64,000 nucleotides of DNA. It comes from Rhodoferax sp. GW822-FHT02A01. GTDB lineage: Bacteria; Pseudomonadota; Gammaproteobacteria; Burkholderiales; Burkholderiaceae_C. The stretch spans positions 1,302,001-1,366,000 of the forward strand of contig NZ_CP152376.1 in NCBI RefSeq assembly GCF_038784515.1, read 5' to 3'. The position numbers and the translations under genes are program-made. Position 1 is the first letter of the stretch. Each line of letters begins with the position of its first letter. The notes under the pieces were generated by a model. It was not told the DNA's origin, ran no database searches, and worked only from the letters and a program-made list of their open reading frames with translations. This document shows, in pieces, positions 1 to 8,286 of the stretch.

Positions 1-781
1 CCACAAAGCTGGAGCCATAACCCACCGTGTCGCCCGGCTGCAGATGCTGCACACCAATGATCTTGGCCTCCAGCGTCATGGTGGGTTGCAAACCCCAGTG
101 GGCGGCGCTGTGCTCGGGAAAGTCCGGTGCACTGCCGTACACCACGATGCCGGGGCGCACCCAGTCGCTGGCACCGGGCACACCCGCGTGGCGCAACACC
201 GCGGCACTGTTGCTCACCGTGCGCTCGCCGGGCAGATCGCGGGTGGTGGCATCGAACACCTGCATCTGCCGTGCTATGCCGGCAGCGCCATCGGCGTCGC
301 TGAAATGGGTCATGTGGGAAATCTCGTCCACCTGCGGCAGGGCGTTGAGGCGCGTCCAGGCACTGCGGTACCGCTCGGGCCGAAAGCCCAAGCGGTTCAT
401 GCCGCTGTTCATCTTGAGGAACACCCGTTGCGGCACGTTGGTCTTGTGGGCGGCCAGCATGTCGATCTGCTCATTGCAGTGCACCGCATGCCAGAGGTCC
501 AGGCGTGAACACAGTTCCAGGTCACGCTGCTCGAACACGCCTTCGAGCAGCAGCACCGGACCGCGCCAGCCCAGATCGCGCACGCGCTGGGCTTCGGCCA
601 GATCCAGCAAGGCAAAGCCGTCAGCACCGCGCAGGCCGTTGAAGGCACGCTCGATGCCGTGGCCATAGGCATTCGCTTTCACGACCGCCCAGACCCGGGC
701 ATCTGGCGCGTGGCTGCGGGCGACGTTGAGGTTGTGGGCCAGGGCTTGGGTGTGGATGGTGGCTAGGATCGGACGGGGCAT
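1..781 (-). CDS. alr: Alanine racemase, C-terminus cut by window edge
   Basis: This PLP enzyme interconverts L- and D-alanine for peptidoglycan synthesis in the cytosol. The reading frame starts at the ATG at 781 with [18 protein letters not shown] and has no stop before the left edge, so about 260 residues are visible. The PLP-lysine motif [10 protein letters not shown] lies near residue 40, and [10 protein letters not shown] and the HFSDAD region follow as in the barrel domain of the family. The C-terminal beta domain with the catalytic tyrosine is outside the window. It is divergent from lplT, an arrangement common in Burkholderiales. alr rather than dadX is assigned by context only. Confidence 0.93.
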   Translation of the reverse strand, partial: MPRPILATIHTQALAHNLNVARSHAPDARVWAVVKANAYGHGIERAFNGLRGADGFALLDLAEAQRVRDLGWRGPVLLLEGVFEQRDLELCSRLDLWHAVHCNEQIDMLAAHKTNVPQRVFLKMNSGMNRLGFRPERYRSAWTRLNALPQVDEISHMTHFSDADGAAGIARQMQVFDATTRDLPGERTVSNSAAVLRHAGVPGASDWVRPGIVVYGSAPDFPEHSAAHWGLQPTMTLEAKIIGVQHLQPGDTVGYGSSFV

Positions 782-908
782 GGTGGATGGTAGAGAAGGC
801 TGCTTTCCCCGATTTTGACACTGCATGCCGTGCTATAACCGCACATCGTTTGAAGCCCCATCACAATACCCACAGCGTTGGTCACTCCAGCGCGGCATTC
901 CCGGATCA

Positions 909-2192
909 ATGAAACGCGGCTTTTTCACCATCATGTCGGCGCAGTTCTTCAGCTCGCTGGCCGACAACGCACTGTTTGTGGCAGCGGTGCAACTGTTACG
1001 TGGCGGAGGTGCTCCCACCTGGCAACAGGCGGCGCTGGTGCCCATGTTTGCTTTGTTTTACGTGGTGTTGGCGCCTTTTGTGGGCGCGTTTGCCGATGCC
1101 TTGCCCAAGGGGCGCGTGATGCTGCTGAGCAATTCCATCAAGGTAGTGGGCTGCCTGATGATGCTGTTCGGCACGCACCCGCTGATGGCCTATGCCGTTG
1201 TGGGTCTGGGGGCTGCGGCCTACTCGCCCGCCAAATACGGCATCCTCACCGAACTGTTGCCAGCGTCCCAACTCGTCAAGGCCAATGGCTGGATCGAGGG
1301 CCTAACCATCTCCTCCATCATTCTGGGCGTGCTGCTGGGCGGCCAGTTGGTAGGCCCCAAGATTTCCGCGCATCTGCTGGCGTTTGACCTTCCTCTGATA
1401 GACACCGGCATCAATACACCACCGGAAGCCGCCATCTGCGTGCTCATTTTTGTCTACTTGCTGGCGGCCTGGTTCAACACACGCATTCCGCTCACCGACT
1501 TTCCGTTGCGTCCCATGCCGCGCAACTTCCTGGGACTGCTGCCCGATTTCTGGCACTGCAATGTGCGGCTGTGGCGCGACCGCCTGGGACAGATCTCGCT
1601 GTCCACCACCACCCTGTTCTGGGGTGTGAGCGGCAACCTGCGCTACATCGTGCTGGCCTGGGCTGCGGCTGCGCTGGGCTATAGCGTGACGCAGGCCTCC
1701 GCCCTGGTCGGCGTGGTGGCCATCGGTACGGCCGTGGGTGCGGTAGCAGCTTCGCTGCGCATGCGGCTGGAGCACGCCACCAACGTCATGCCGCTGGGCA
1801 TAGGCATGGGGCTGCTGGTCATCCTGCTGAACTTCATCGACAACGTCTGGGTGGCAGCGCCTTTTCTGGTGCTGCTGGGCGGGCTGGGCGGCTTTCTGGT
1901 CGTGCCCATGAATGCCCTGCTGCAGCACCGCGGCCACAACCTGATGGGCTCGGGTCGCTCCATTGCCGTGCAGAACTTCAACGAGCAGGCCTGCATCCTG
2001 GGGCTGGGCGGCTTCTACAGTCTGTCCACCGGACTGGGACTGTCGGCGTTCGGCGCCATCACGGTGTTCGGCGTGGTGGTGGCCGGCTTCATGTGGGTGA
2101 TCAAGCGCTGGCACGAGCGCAACTGCATCGAGCACTCCGCCGAGGTCGAATACCTGCTCGACATTGCCCGCAACGACGACATGCACAGCTGA
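909..2192 (+). CDS. lplT: Lysophospholipid transporter LplT (MFS)
   Basis: Inner-membrane major facilitator protein that flips lysophospholipids inward for re-acylation. The start at 909 (MKRGFFTIMSAQFFSSLADN) is preferred over an in-frame ATG at 825, because the extra 28 residues are polar and the family begins at this point. The product is 427 residues, close to the usual length of about 400. About 12 hydrophobic segments are visible, with the family-like stretch LADNALFVAAVQLL near the N-terminus and AAYSPAKYGILTELLP near residue 110. The acyltransferase gene aas found beside lplT in enterobacteria is not present here. It converges on the aldo/keto reductase gene with only 18 bases between them. 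Confidence 0.9.
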   Translation: MKRGFFTIMSAQFFSSLADNALFVAAVQLLRGGGAPTWQQAALVPMFALFYVVLAPFVGAFADALPKGRVMLLSNSIKVVGCLMMLFGTHPLMAYAVVGLGAAAYSPAKYGILTELLPASQLVKANGWIEGLTISSIILGVLLGGQLVGPKISAHLLAFDLPLIDTGINTPPEAAICVLIFVYLLAAWFNTRIPLTDFPLRPMPRNFLGLLPDFWHCNVRLWRDRLGQISLSTTTLFWGVSGNLRYIVLAWAAAALGYSVTQASALVGVVAIGTAVGAVAASLRMRLEHATNVMPLGIGMGLLVILLNFIDNVWVAAPFLVLLGGLGGFLVVPMNALLQHRGHNLMGSGRSIAVQNFNEQACILGLGGFYSLSTGLGLSAFGAITVFGVVVAGFMWVIKRWHERNCIEHSAEVEYLLDIARNDDMHS

Positions 2193-2210
2193 AGCTGTGC
2201 ATGCGCGCCT

Positions 2211-3212
2211 TCAGGCGAATTGCTCGGTATCCACTTCGCCGGTGGCTTGCGGGTCGTAGCGCGGCCCGTGCACCGTGCTGTTGTTGATCAGGCCTTCGAG
2301 CTGCTGCATCACGTCGGCGCTGAGCACCACGTTGTCAGCTGCGGCGTTTTCCAGAATGTGATCGAGCTTCTGGCTGCCCGGAATCGGAATGATGTGCGGC
2401 GCCTTGTGCAGCAGCCAGGCCAGCGCCAGTTGCGACGGCGTGCAACCCACCTGCTCCGCCAGTTGCCGGTAGGGCGTAAGCAGCTCCAGATTTTTGGCGT
2501 AGGTCGCAGGCTCGAAGCGGGGCATGCTGCGACGTATGTCCTTGGCGTACAGCGCAGTGACATCGTGCAACCGGTCGCACAGATAGCCGCGCGCCACCGG
2601 ACTGAATGCCACAAAGGCCACGCCCAGCTCGCGGCAGGCGTCCAGTGCGGCGATTTCCGCATTGCGGCTCCATAGCGAATACTCGGTCTGCAAAGCAGTG
2701 ATAGGGTGCACCGCATGGGCGCGGCGCAAGGTGACAGCAGATACCTCGCTCAAGCCGATGCTGCGCACGTAGCCCTTTTCCACCATGCGTGCCAACGCAC
2801 CCACGCTGTCTTCGATGGGCACCTTGCGGTCCCAACGGTGCAGGTAATACAGATCGATGACATCCACACCCAGGCGGCGCAGGCTGGCCTCGATCTGGCG
2901 CATCAGGGTTTCGGGACTGCCGTCGATCACGCGCACGGGCTTGCCGTCGACCTTGGTGATCTCCATGCCGCATTTGCTGGACAGCACGTAGTCGTTGCGG
3001 CGGTTGCGCAGCACGCGGCCCACCCGCTCCTCGTTCATGCCGGCGCCATACAGCGTGGCGGTATCCATCAAGGTGTAGCCCGCGTCCAGGGCACCGAGCA
3101 GGGCCCGTTCACCCTCTTCTTCGCTGACCGCCGGTCCGTAGGCATGGTCCAGGTTCATACACCCCAGACCGATGCGCCCGACCTGAAAACTTCCCAGTGC
3201 ACGCTTTTGCAT
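2211..3212 (-). CDS. Aldo/keto reductase
   Basis: NADPH-dependent oxidoreductase of the AKR superfamily with a TIM-barrel fold, 333 residues. The catalytic tetrad can be traced: Asp and Tyr in MDTATLYG (near residues 50-56), Lys in VLSSKCGM, and His in YYLHRWD. The IPIPGSQKLDHI segment near residue 280 is the NADP-binding C-terminal signature. Sequence style matches the broad YajO/IolS-like group acting on small aldehydes, but the substrate cannot be inferred. It is a lone gene, convergent with lplT and downstream of the histidine kinase on the same strand with a 64-base gap. No start ambiguity (ATG at 3212). Confidence 0.9.
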   Translation of the reverse strand: MQKRALGSFQVGRIGLGCMNLDHAYGPAVSEEEGERALLGALDAGYTLMDTATLYGAGMNEERVGRVLRNRRNDYVLSSKCGMEITKVDGKPVRVIDGSPETLMRQIEASLRRLGVDVIDLYYLHRWDRKVPIEDSVGALARMVEKGYVRSIGLSEVSAVTLRRAHAVHPITALQTEYSLWSRNAEIAALDACRELGVAFVAFSPVARGYLCDRLHDVTALYAKDIRRSMPRFEPATYAKNLELLTPYRQLAEQVGCTPSQLALAWLLHKAPHIIPIPGSQKLDHILENAAADNVVLSADVMQQLEGLINNSTVHGPRYDPQATGEVDTEQFA

Positions 3213-3276
3213 TTCAACCTCTTGTTTGGTAACGACTTGATAAGCGGGCCATACCTTACCTCAACTTGCAAAGAGG

Positions 3277-6200
3277 CTACTTCAGCGCCTGCAGCAAGGC
3301 CGCATACAGAACGCGGGCAGGCAGCGGCTTGGTCACGAAGCCATCCATGCCGGCCTCCATGCAGCGCACCCGATCCTCCACAAACGCATTGGCTGTCATC
3401 GCCACGATGGGCACATCTCCATAGTTCGGCAACTGACGGATGGCGCGGGTGGCCTCCAGCCCGCTCATGCGCGGCATCTGCATGTCCATGATGATGAGGT
3501 CGTAGAGGAGCTGACCCGCCCGCTCCACCGCTGCCACGCCATCCTCCGCGACGTCCACCACAAAGCCGGCCTCCTCCAGCATGTAGCTGGTGATCTCGCA
3601 GTTGACCGGCTCGTCTTCCGCCAGCAGCACGCGCTTGCCGGCATGGCGGGCTTGCAACAGCATACGCAATTCGTCGTCGTCTGCATCGCTGTCTGCGAAA
3701 TCCGCGTCCGGGTTCTTCTCCAGCCGCACCGTGAACCAGAAGGTACTGCCCGCACCCGGCGCGCTGGTGGCGCCGGCCTCGCCGCCCATGAGGCGCGCCA
3801 ACTGCGCCGTGATGGCCAGGCCCAGACCGGTTCCGCCGTACTTACGCGTGATGGAGTTGTCCGCCTGCTCAAAGGCCTCGAACAAACGCTGCAGGGCATG
3901 GGGTTCAATGCCGATGCCGGTGTCCTCCACCTCCAGGCGCAGAGTGACACTGGTCGGCGTTTCCTCCAGCAGCATGGCCCGCACGATGATCTTGCCGGAC
4001 TCGGTGAACTTGACCGCGTTGGAGGCGTAATTCAGCAATGCCTGCTGCAGCCGCGTGACGTCACCAATCAGGTTGAGCGGCATGGCGGGCACCTCGCTGA
4101 CCAGCTCCAGGTTCTTGGCGCGGGCGCGGTCCGCCACCATGGACATCACATTCGCCACCACCTGTTCCACGCGCAGGGGCACGGCTTCGAGGGTGAGCTT
4201 GCCCGCATCTATCTTGGACAGGTCCAGGATCGCGTCGATGATGCGCAGCAGATGCCGGCTGGCACCCTCCAGCTTGTCCAGCCGGTTCGATTGCTCGTGC
4301 GTGAGACCGTCCTTGCGGATGAGTTGCGCCATGCCGGTGATGGCGTTCAGGGGCGTGCGGATCTCATGGCTCATATTGGCCAGGAAATCCGCCTTGGCCC
4401 GCGACGCGAACTCGGCGTCGATGCGGCGCTGCCGGTCTTCAATCGCATCCAGCCCATAGGCGAGATTGCCCGCCAGCTCCTCCAGCAGAACCACCTCATC
4501 CGCAGCAAAGGCGTCTTCCTCGGCGGCATAGATGGAAACCACTCCCCGCATGCCGCTCTTCTTGGCAAACGGCAGGGCAATGCTGGAGCGGTAGCCATGG
4601 ATGAGCGCCGCCTCGCGCCATGGGGCCGTGTTGGGGTTCTGCAAGTAATTGCGATTGACCTGCACGACACCGGACCGCAGCGCTGTGCCCACCGGGCCCC
4701 TGCCATATTCGGAGTCGCCGCTCCAGGAAATCTGTATCGTTGCCAGATAGCCGTCATCAATGCCCCACTGCGCTTCTGGTACCACCGACCGCTTGTCATC
4801 CTGCTGCGCGTAACCCACCCAGGCCATGCGGTAGCCACCCTTTTCGCAGACTAGGCGGCAGATGTCTTCCAGCAGCTGGTGCTCACCTTCGGAGCGCGCC
4901 AGCGTGATGTTGGTATCGCTCACCAGGCGCAGGGCACGCGCCGCCCTCTCGCGGGCTTCTTCCGCATGGCGGCGCTGTGTGACGTCATGAAAGTTCACCA
5001 CCACCTGCTTGAGCGGGCCATCGGTCTCGAACTCTGGAAATGCGCTGACCTCCAGCCACACCACGTCCTCACGACCCGGCACGCGCACGCCCAGCGCGAT
5101 GTCCTTGAGTGCCTTCTGTTCACGAATCACCCGGCTGATTGGGTATTCGTCCGGTGCCAGCCTGCGACCGGTGGTGTCCACAAAGCACCAGGCTGGATCG
5201 ACTGCCACCTTGCCTTCCATCTGCTCCCGGCTCAGGCCCAGCAGTTTGGAGGCAATGGCATTGCAGAACAGCACATGGGTGTCCGGCGCGTGCACGACCA
5301 GCCCGGTCTGCAGATTCTCCAGTAGCGTGCGCTGGCGCAGTTCGGTCTGTGCAAGCTCGGCATTTTTGCTCTCCAGCGCCCTCTGGCTGTTCTGGAGTGA
5401 ATCCACCAAATCCTGCAAGCGCATGCGCGACTGGCTGATCTGGCGCGCCAGCACCAGTATCGAAAGAACCAGCAATGCGGCCAGGCTGAGCACCTCTGCC
5501 GCCTGGCGCTGCCACCCCTGAAGTGCCGCATCCACCGGCATGCCCACATTCACCACGTAGCTGTACTTCACACTGCGCCGGTACGACGAGAGCCGAGGAA
5601 TCGCATCCGGCCCCAAGTCGTCGCTGAAATAGGTTCCCTGCATCGGGTCACGCTTGAAAGCCTGCTCAAAGCTCCTGCTGATTCGCATGCTCCCCATAGG
5701 CATTTGGTTTTCACCACCGAACACCTTGCGAACCATCAGGCTCATATCCCGGTGCCGTAGCGTCAGCGAACCACCGTCCTCCATGGGTACTTGGGACAGC
5801 AAAGACTTGAGCTCGTCCAATGTCACAGAGGCGTACACGATGCCGGCAAAGCTCCCGTCATCATGGTTGAAACGACGTGCAAAGGTGACCACCGCCAGGC
5901 CGGAAGTCCTGCTGACAACGGGCTTGGCCATGAACAGACCGGCCCCCGGGTCATCACGCAAATAGACGAAGAACTCGCGGTCGCCCACGCTCACCGCGGT
6001 TGCTGGAAGGTCCGGCCCATACACCACCCGACCCTGCGCGTCGGTTGCCCGCAGATAGGCCACGTGCCGTACCCGTCCGGCCTGTGTTTCCAGGTAGCGG
6101 GTAATGGCCGCGCGCTCGGGATGCAGGGTTGCGCTCTGACGTTTGATTTCATCAGCCGACGCCAGCAGTGCCACGTCAATCTGATCAATCAGGCCGTCCA

Positions 6201-6396
6201 CCGTCTGGTTGACCGATGCCGCCAGGTTTTGCGTGGTACTGCGCAGGCGCGCCGTGGCGCTTGCGCGCAACTCAAGGACCGCGTAGAGGGAGCCCACGCA
6301 GAGCAACAGGCAGACCGTCAACGCTGCGCCATACAGGAACCTGCGCTCCTTGCGCGCAGCATGCCTATCGGGGTTGACGTTCACTGCAGTTTCCAT
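3277..6396 (-). CDS. Hybrid sensor histidine kinase with PAS, GAF and receiver domains
   Basis: Membrane sensor kinase of 1039 residues. Visible order: TM helix about 19-40; a periplasmic sensor region about 45-290 resembling PDC/Cache folds; TM helix about 297-315; a PAS domain about 350-480; a GAF domain about 495-650; HisKA with phospho-acceptor His in [13 protein letters not shown] near 675; HATPase with N box [11 protein letters not shown]1 DTGIGIE and G2 GTGLGLAI; and a C-terminal receiver with phospho-acceptor Asp in [13 protein letters not shown] near 967. No separate response regulator is adjacent. It lies 56 bases after the DUF3443 gene at the end of the cytochrome locus on the same strand, so co-transcription is possible but unproven. 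The ligand is unknown. Confidence 0.93.
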   Translation of the reverse strand: METAVNVNPDRHAARKERRFLYGAALTVCLLLCVGSLYAVLELRASATARLRSTTQNLAASVNQTVDGLIDQIDVALLASADEIKRQSATLHPERAAITRYLETQAGRVRHVAYLRATDAQGRVVYGPDLPATAVSVGDREFFVYLRDDPGAGLFMAKPVVSRTSGLAVVTFARRFNHDDGSFAGIVYASVTLDELKSLLSQVPMEDGGSLTLRHRDMSLMVRKVFGGENQMPMGSMRISRSFEQAFKRDPMQGTYFSDDLGPDAIPRLSSYRRSVKYSYVVNVGMPVDAALQGWQRQAAEVLSLAALLVLSILVLARQISQSRMRLQDLVDSLQNSQRALESKNAELAQTELRQRTLLENLQTGLVVHAPDTHVLFCNAIASKLLGLSREQMEGKVAVDPAWCFVDTTGRRLAPDEYPISRVIREQKALKDIALGVRVPGREDVVWLEVSAFPEFETDGPLKQVVVNFHDVTQRRHAEEARERAARALRLVSDTNITLARSEGEHQLLEDICRLVCEKGGYRMAWVGYAQQDDKRSVVPEAQWGIDDGYLATIQISWSGDSEYGRGPVGTALRSGVVQVNRNYLQNPNTAPWREAALIHGYRSSIALPFAKKSGMRGVVSIYAAEEDAFAADEVVLLEELAGNLAYGLDAIEDRQRRIDAEFASRAKADFLANMSHEIRTPLNAITGMAQLIRKDGLTHEQSNRLDKLEGASRHLLRIIDAILDLSKIDAGKLTLEAVPLRVEQVVANVMSMVADRARAKNLELVSEVPAMPLNLIGDVTRLQQALLNYASNAVKFTESGKIIVRAMLLEETPTSVTLRLEVEDTGIGIEPHALQRLFEAFEQADNSITRKYGGTGLGLAITAQLARLMGGEAGATSAPGAGSTFWFTVRLEKNPDADFADSDADDDELRMLLQARHAGKRVLLAEDEPVNCEITSYMLEEAGFVVDVAEDGVAAVERAGQLLYDLIIMDMQMPRMSGLEATRAIRQLPNYGDVPIVAMTANAFVEDRVRCMEAGMDGFVTKPLPARVLYAALLQALK

Positions 6397-6452
6397 CGGG
6401 CTGCGGATCCTTTATTTGGACCTATCTTAGCCCCCGAGCACCCCGGAACTGC

Positions 6453-7799
6453 TTACAGCGGCGCCCAGGCATACCAGGGCGCCGTCAACGCGCCGGCCTG
6501 TTGCCAGATTGCCAGATACACCTGGCGCCCATAGAAGAACGGCATGCCCCAGGCAAAGGAGCTGCCCGCCGTGGGTGTGGCACCCGCCGCGTCGCCAAAA
6601 GCGGTATTGCTGGTGGCAAACAGACCTTCGGCATTGCCGATCTGGAACGCCACCGGCACCCGGTTCTGCGTGGGGTTGTCACCATCTGACACCAGCGCAC
6701 TCACGTTCAGCGTGTTCTTGGGGCAATACCAGGTGGAGCCCTGGCAGCGCGGCAATGTGGCATCGGTAAAGAACAGACCATTGGTGCCGGTATCCAGGTA
6801 ACTGCCGGCAAAGGTGGTGCCGTTGTACTGCGTGCTGACGTTCAGGTAAGCGTTGGGGTGGTTGACGTAGTCCACACCCAGATAGACCTTGGTGGCATTG
6901 GATGGCACGGTGTTGTTGGCCGCACTGTTGAGGCCCAGGATCAACTCGCCGCTGGCGCTGGCCGCGCCCGGGTCGCCCACGGCGGGCATCTTCAGCACCA
7001 CGCCGTTGTTGTAAGGCGCAGGCAGCGCAGCCACCGGGTTGTAGACCTGCAGGTTGGCCGGCACCGCAGCGGGCGTACAGGCCGCGGAACTGGTGGCGCC
7101 CTGCGGGCAGCTGTAGTACTGCACAAAAGTCCCGCTGTAGTTGCCCGCCACGCAGTTCAGTCCACAGTCCAGCGTGGTGCTGCCGATGCCCAGAATGCCG
7201 TTGGAGCCCAGCGTGGCCGCCGAGTCCAGGATGTTCCTGTCGGCGGCGTTGTAGCAGTCGCTGGTGTAGCGGACGGCGGCATTGGGATCGTCCTCGATCA
7301 GCTGCACCGCCACGGCTGTGGCGGTCTGCTGGCCCAGCACCACATCGGCCACGGCATTGGCGCCCCACAGTCCGCCGATGACGAACGGAAAACACTCCCA
7401 GGCGTTCTGGGTCGGGCCTTGTGCGAGCGTGACCGGTGGCAGATTCAGCGCCTTGACTTTGCTGGCCAGCACGCGCAAACCCACCGAGCCGGTATCCACC
7501 TGCACATGGTCTATCGACACACAGCGGCTGGCATCGCCGGGCGCGCACACGGTGACGGTGGCATACAGGATGTTGGCATTGGGTGTGAACTGGAAGGCAC
7601 GCGGCCCGTCCTCCACCTTGACCGGCAAGTTGTTCACCGTCTGCACAAACGCGGTTGCCACAGCCGGGCTCAAGCCCAGGCTGTTCAGGCCGCTGCCGCT
7701 GATCGTGGTGGTGGTGGAGTCACCACCACCGCCGCCACCGCAGGCCGCGAGCACGGCCACGCAGCACAACACTCCCATCCATGTGCACCAAGCCCGCAT
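6453..7799 (-). CDS. DUF3443 family lipoprotein, pepsin-like aspartic protease candidate
   Basis: Predicted exported lipoprotein of 448 residues. The start at 7799 puts a short hydrophobic signal directly before a lipobox (VLAAC) followed by a poly-Gly stretch; the in-frame ATG at 7829 would overlap the DUF2844 gene and is less likely. DUF3443 proteins have no assigned function. The sequence contains VDTGSVGLRVLAS near residue 102, NGILGIGS near 203 and LDTGTNGLFFTD near 335. This is the order and spacing style of the two catalytic DTG loops and the DGILGLG segment of pepsin-type proteases. The gene begins four bases after the DUF2844 stop and is the last of the cytochrome operon before the kinase. 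Protease activity is inference. Confidence 0.8.
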   Translation of the reverse strand: MRAWCTWMGVLCCVAVLAACGGGGGGDSTTTTISGSGLNSLGLSPAVATAFVQTVNNLPVKVEDGPRAFQFTPNANILYATVTVCAPGDASRCVSIDHVQVDTGSVGLRVLASKVKALNLPPVTLAQGPTQNAWECFPFVIGGLWGANAVADVVLGQQTATAVAVQLIEDDPNAAVRYTSDCYNAADRNILDSAATLGSNGILGIGSTTLDCGLNCVAGNYSGTFVQYYSCPQGATSSAACTPAAVPANLQVYNPVAALPAPYNNGVVLKMPAVGDPGAASASGELILGLNSAANNTVPSNATKVYLGVDYVNHPNAYLNVSTQYNGTTFAGSYLDTGTNGLFFTDATLPRCQGSTWYCPKNTLNVSALVSDGDNPTQNRVPVAFQIGNAEGLFATSNTAFGDAAGATPTAGSSFAWGMPFFYGRQVYLAIWQQAGALTAPWYAWAPL

Positions 7800-7803
7800 G
7801 CGA

Positions 7804-8286
7804 CTACTCCCAGCCCAGGCTGGCGACACTCACACCCGGCGGCAACAACGAGCGGCGGTAGGCATAGCCCACATATGCCTGCAAGTGCCCGGACGATTGC
7901 ACCACCACATCGCTGTCGTCATGGCGGAACTGGCGCTGGATGCCGCCATGCTGCGCCGCCGCTTGGGCCGCGCTGGCGTAGCCGGGAAATGCGCTGCCCA
8001 GCAGGACGGAGAGGTCGGGCTTGGAGCGGGTGTTCCAGCGCAGCGCAAACACCCGCCCATTGCCCGCCAGGTACTGCACCACCCGCGAGCCGTCGGGTAG
8101 CTGCAGCTCCTGCACGGTGTAGCGCATCATGGCCGCCACGGAACGGCGCGCACCCAGTTGCGTGCCTTCACGCTCCACCGATGCCTGGGTTTCCCCCAGC
8201 GCAGCCCAGGCTGTTGCGGCATGCGCACACAGCAGCGTGACAAGCCACGCATGGCGCCCGCGGCGCGTACGGCTACTGGAAGTCAT
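7804..8286 (-). CDS. DUF2844 family exported protein
   Basis: Small exported protein of 160 residues with an N-terminal signal (hydrophobic LVTLLCAHAATAWA, cleavage likely after AWA). It matches the DUF2844 style: ALGETQASVERE after the signal, the VQELQLPDGSRVVQYLAGNGRVFALRW region, and an HDDSDVVVQSSGHLQAYVGYA segment. DUF2844 and DUF3443 genes are recurrent neighbours in Burkholderiales, and both lack a known role. It overlaps the end of the barrel gene by 14 bases and the next gene follows at once, which implies translational coupling and a role linked to the outer-membrane complex. No cysteine motif or catalytic residues can be pointed out. Confidence 0.85.
   Translation of the reverse strand: MTSSSRTRRGRHAWLVTLLCAHAATAWAALGETQASVEREGTQLGARRSVAAMMRYTVQELQLPDGSRVVQYLAGNGRVFALRWNTRSKPDLSVLLGSAFPGYASAAQAAAQHGGIQRQFRHDDSDVVVQSSGHLQAYVGYAYRRSLLPPGVSVASLGWE

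Noticed and set aside
27..668. Plus-strand open frame of 213 codons at the left edge
   Set aside because: Antisense to alanine racemase, which has an intact PLP motif and continues off the edge.
1302..2186. Minus-strand open frame of 294 codons over lplT
   Set aside because: Gln/His/Gly-rich antisense shadow of a clear MFS transporter; no domain or ribosome site.
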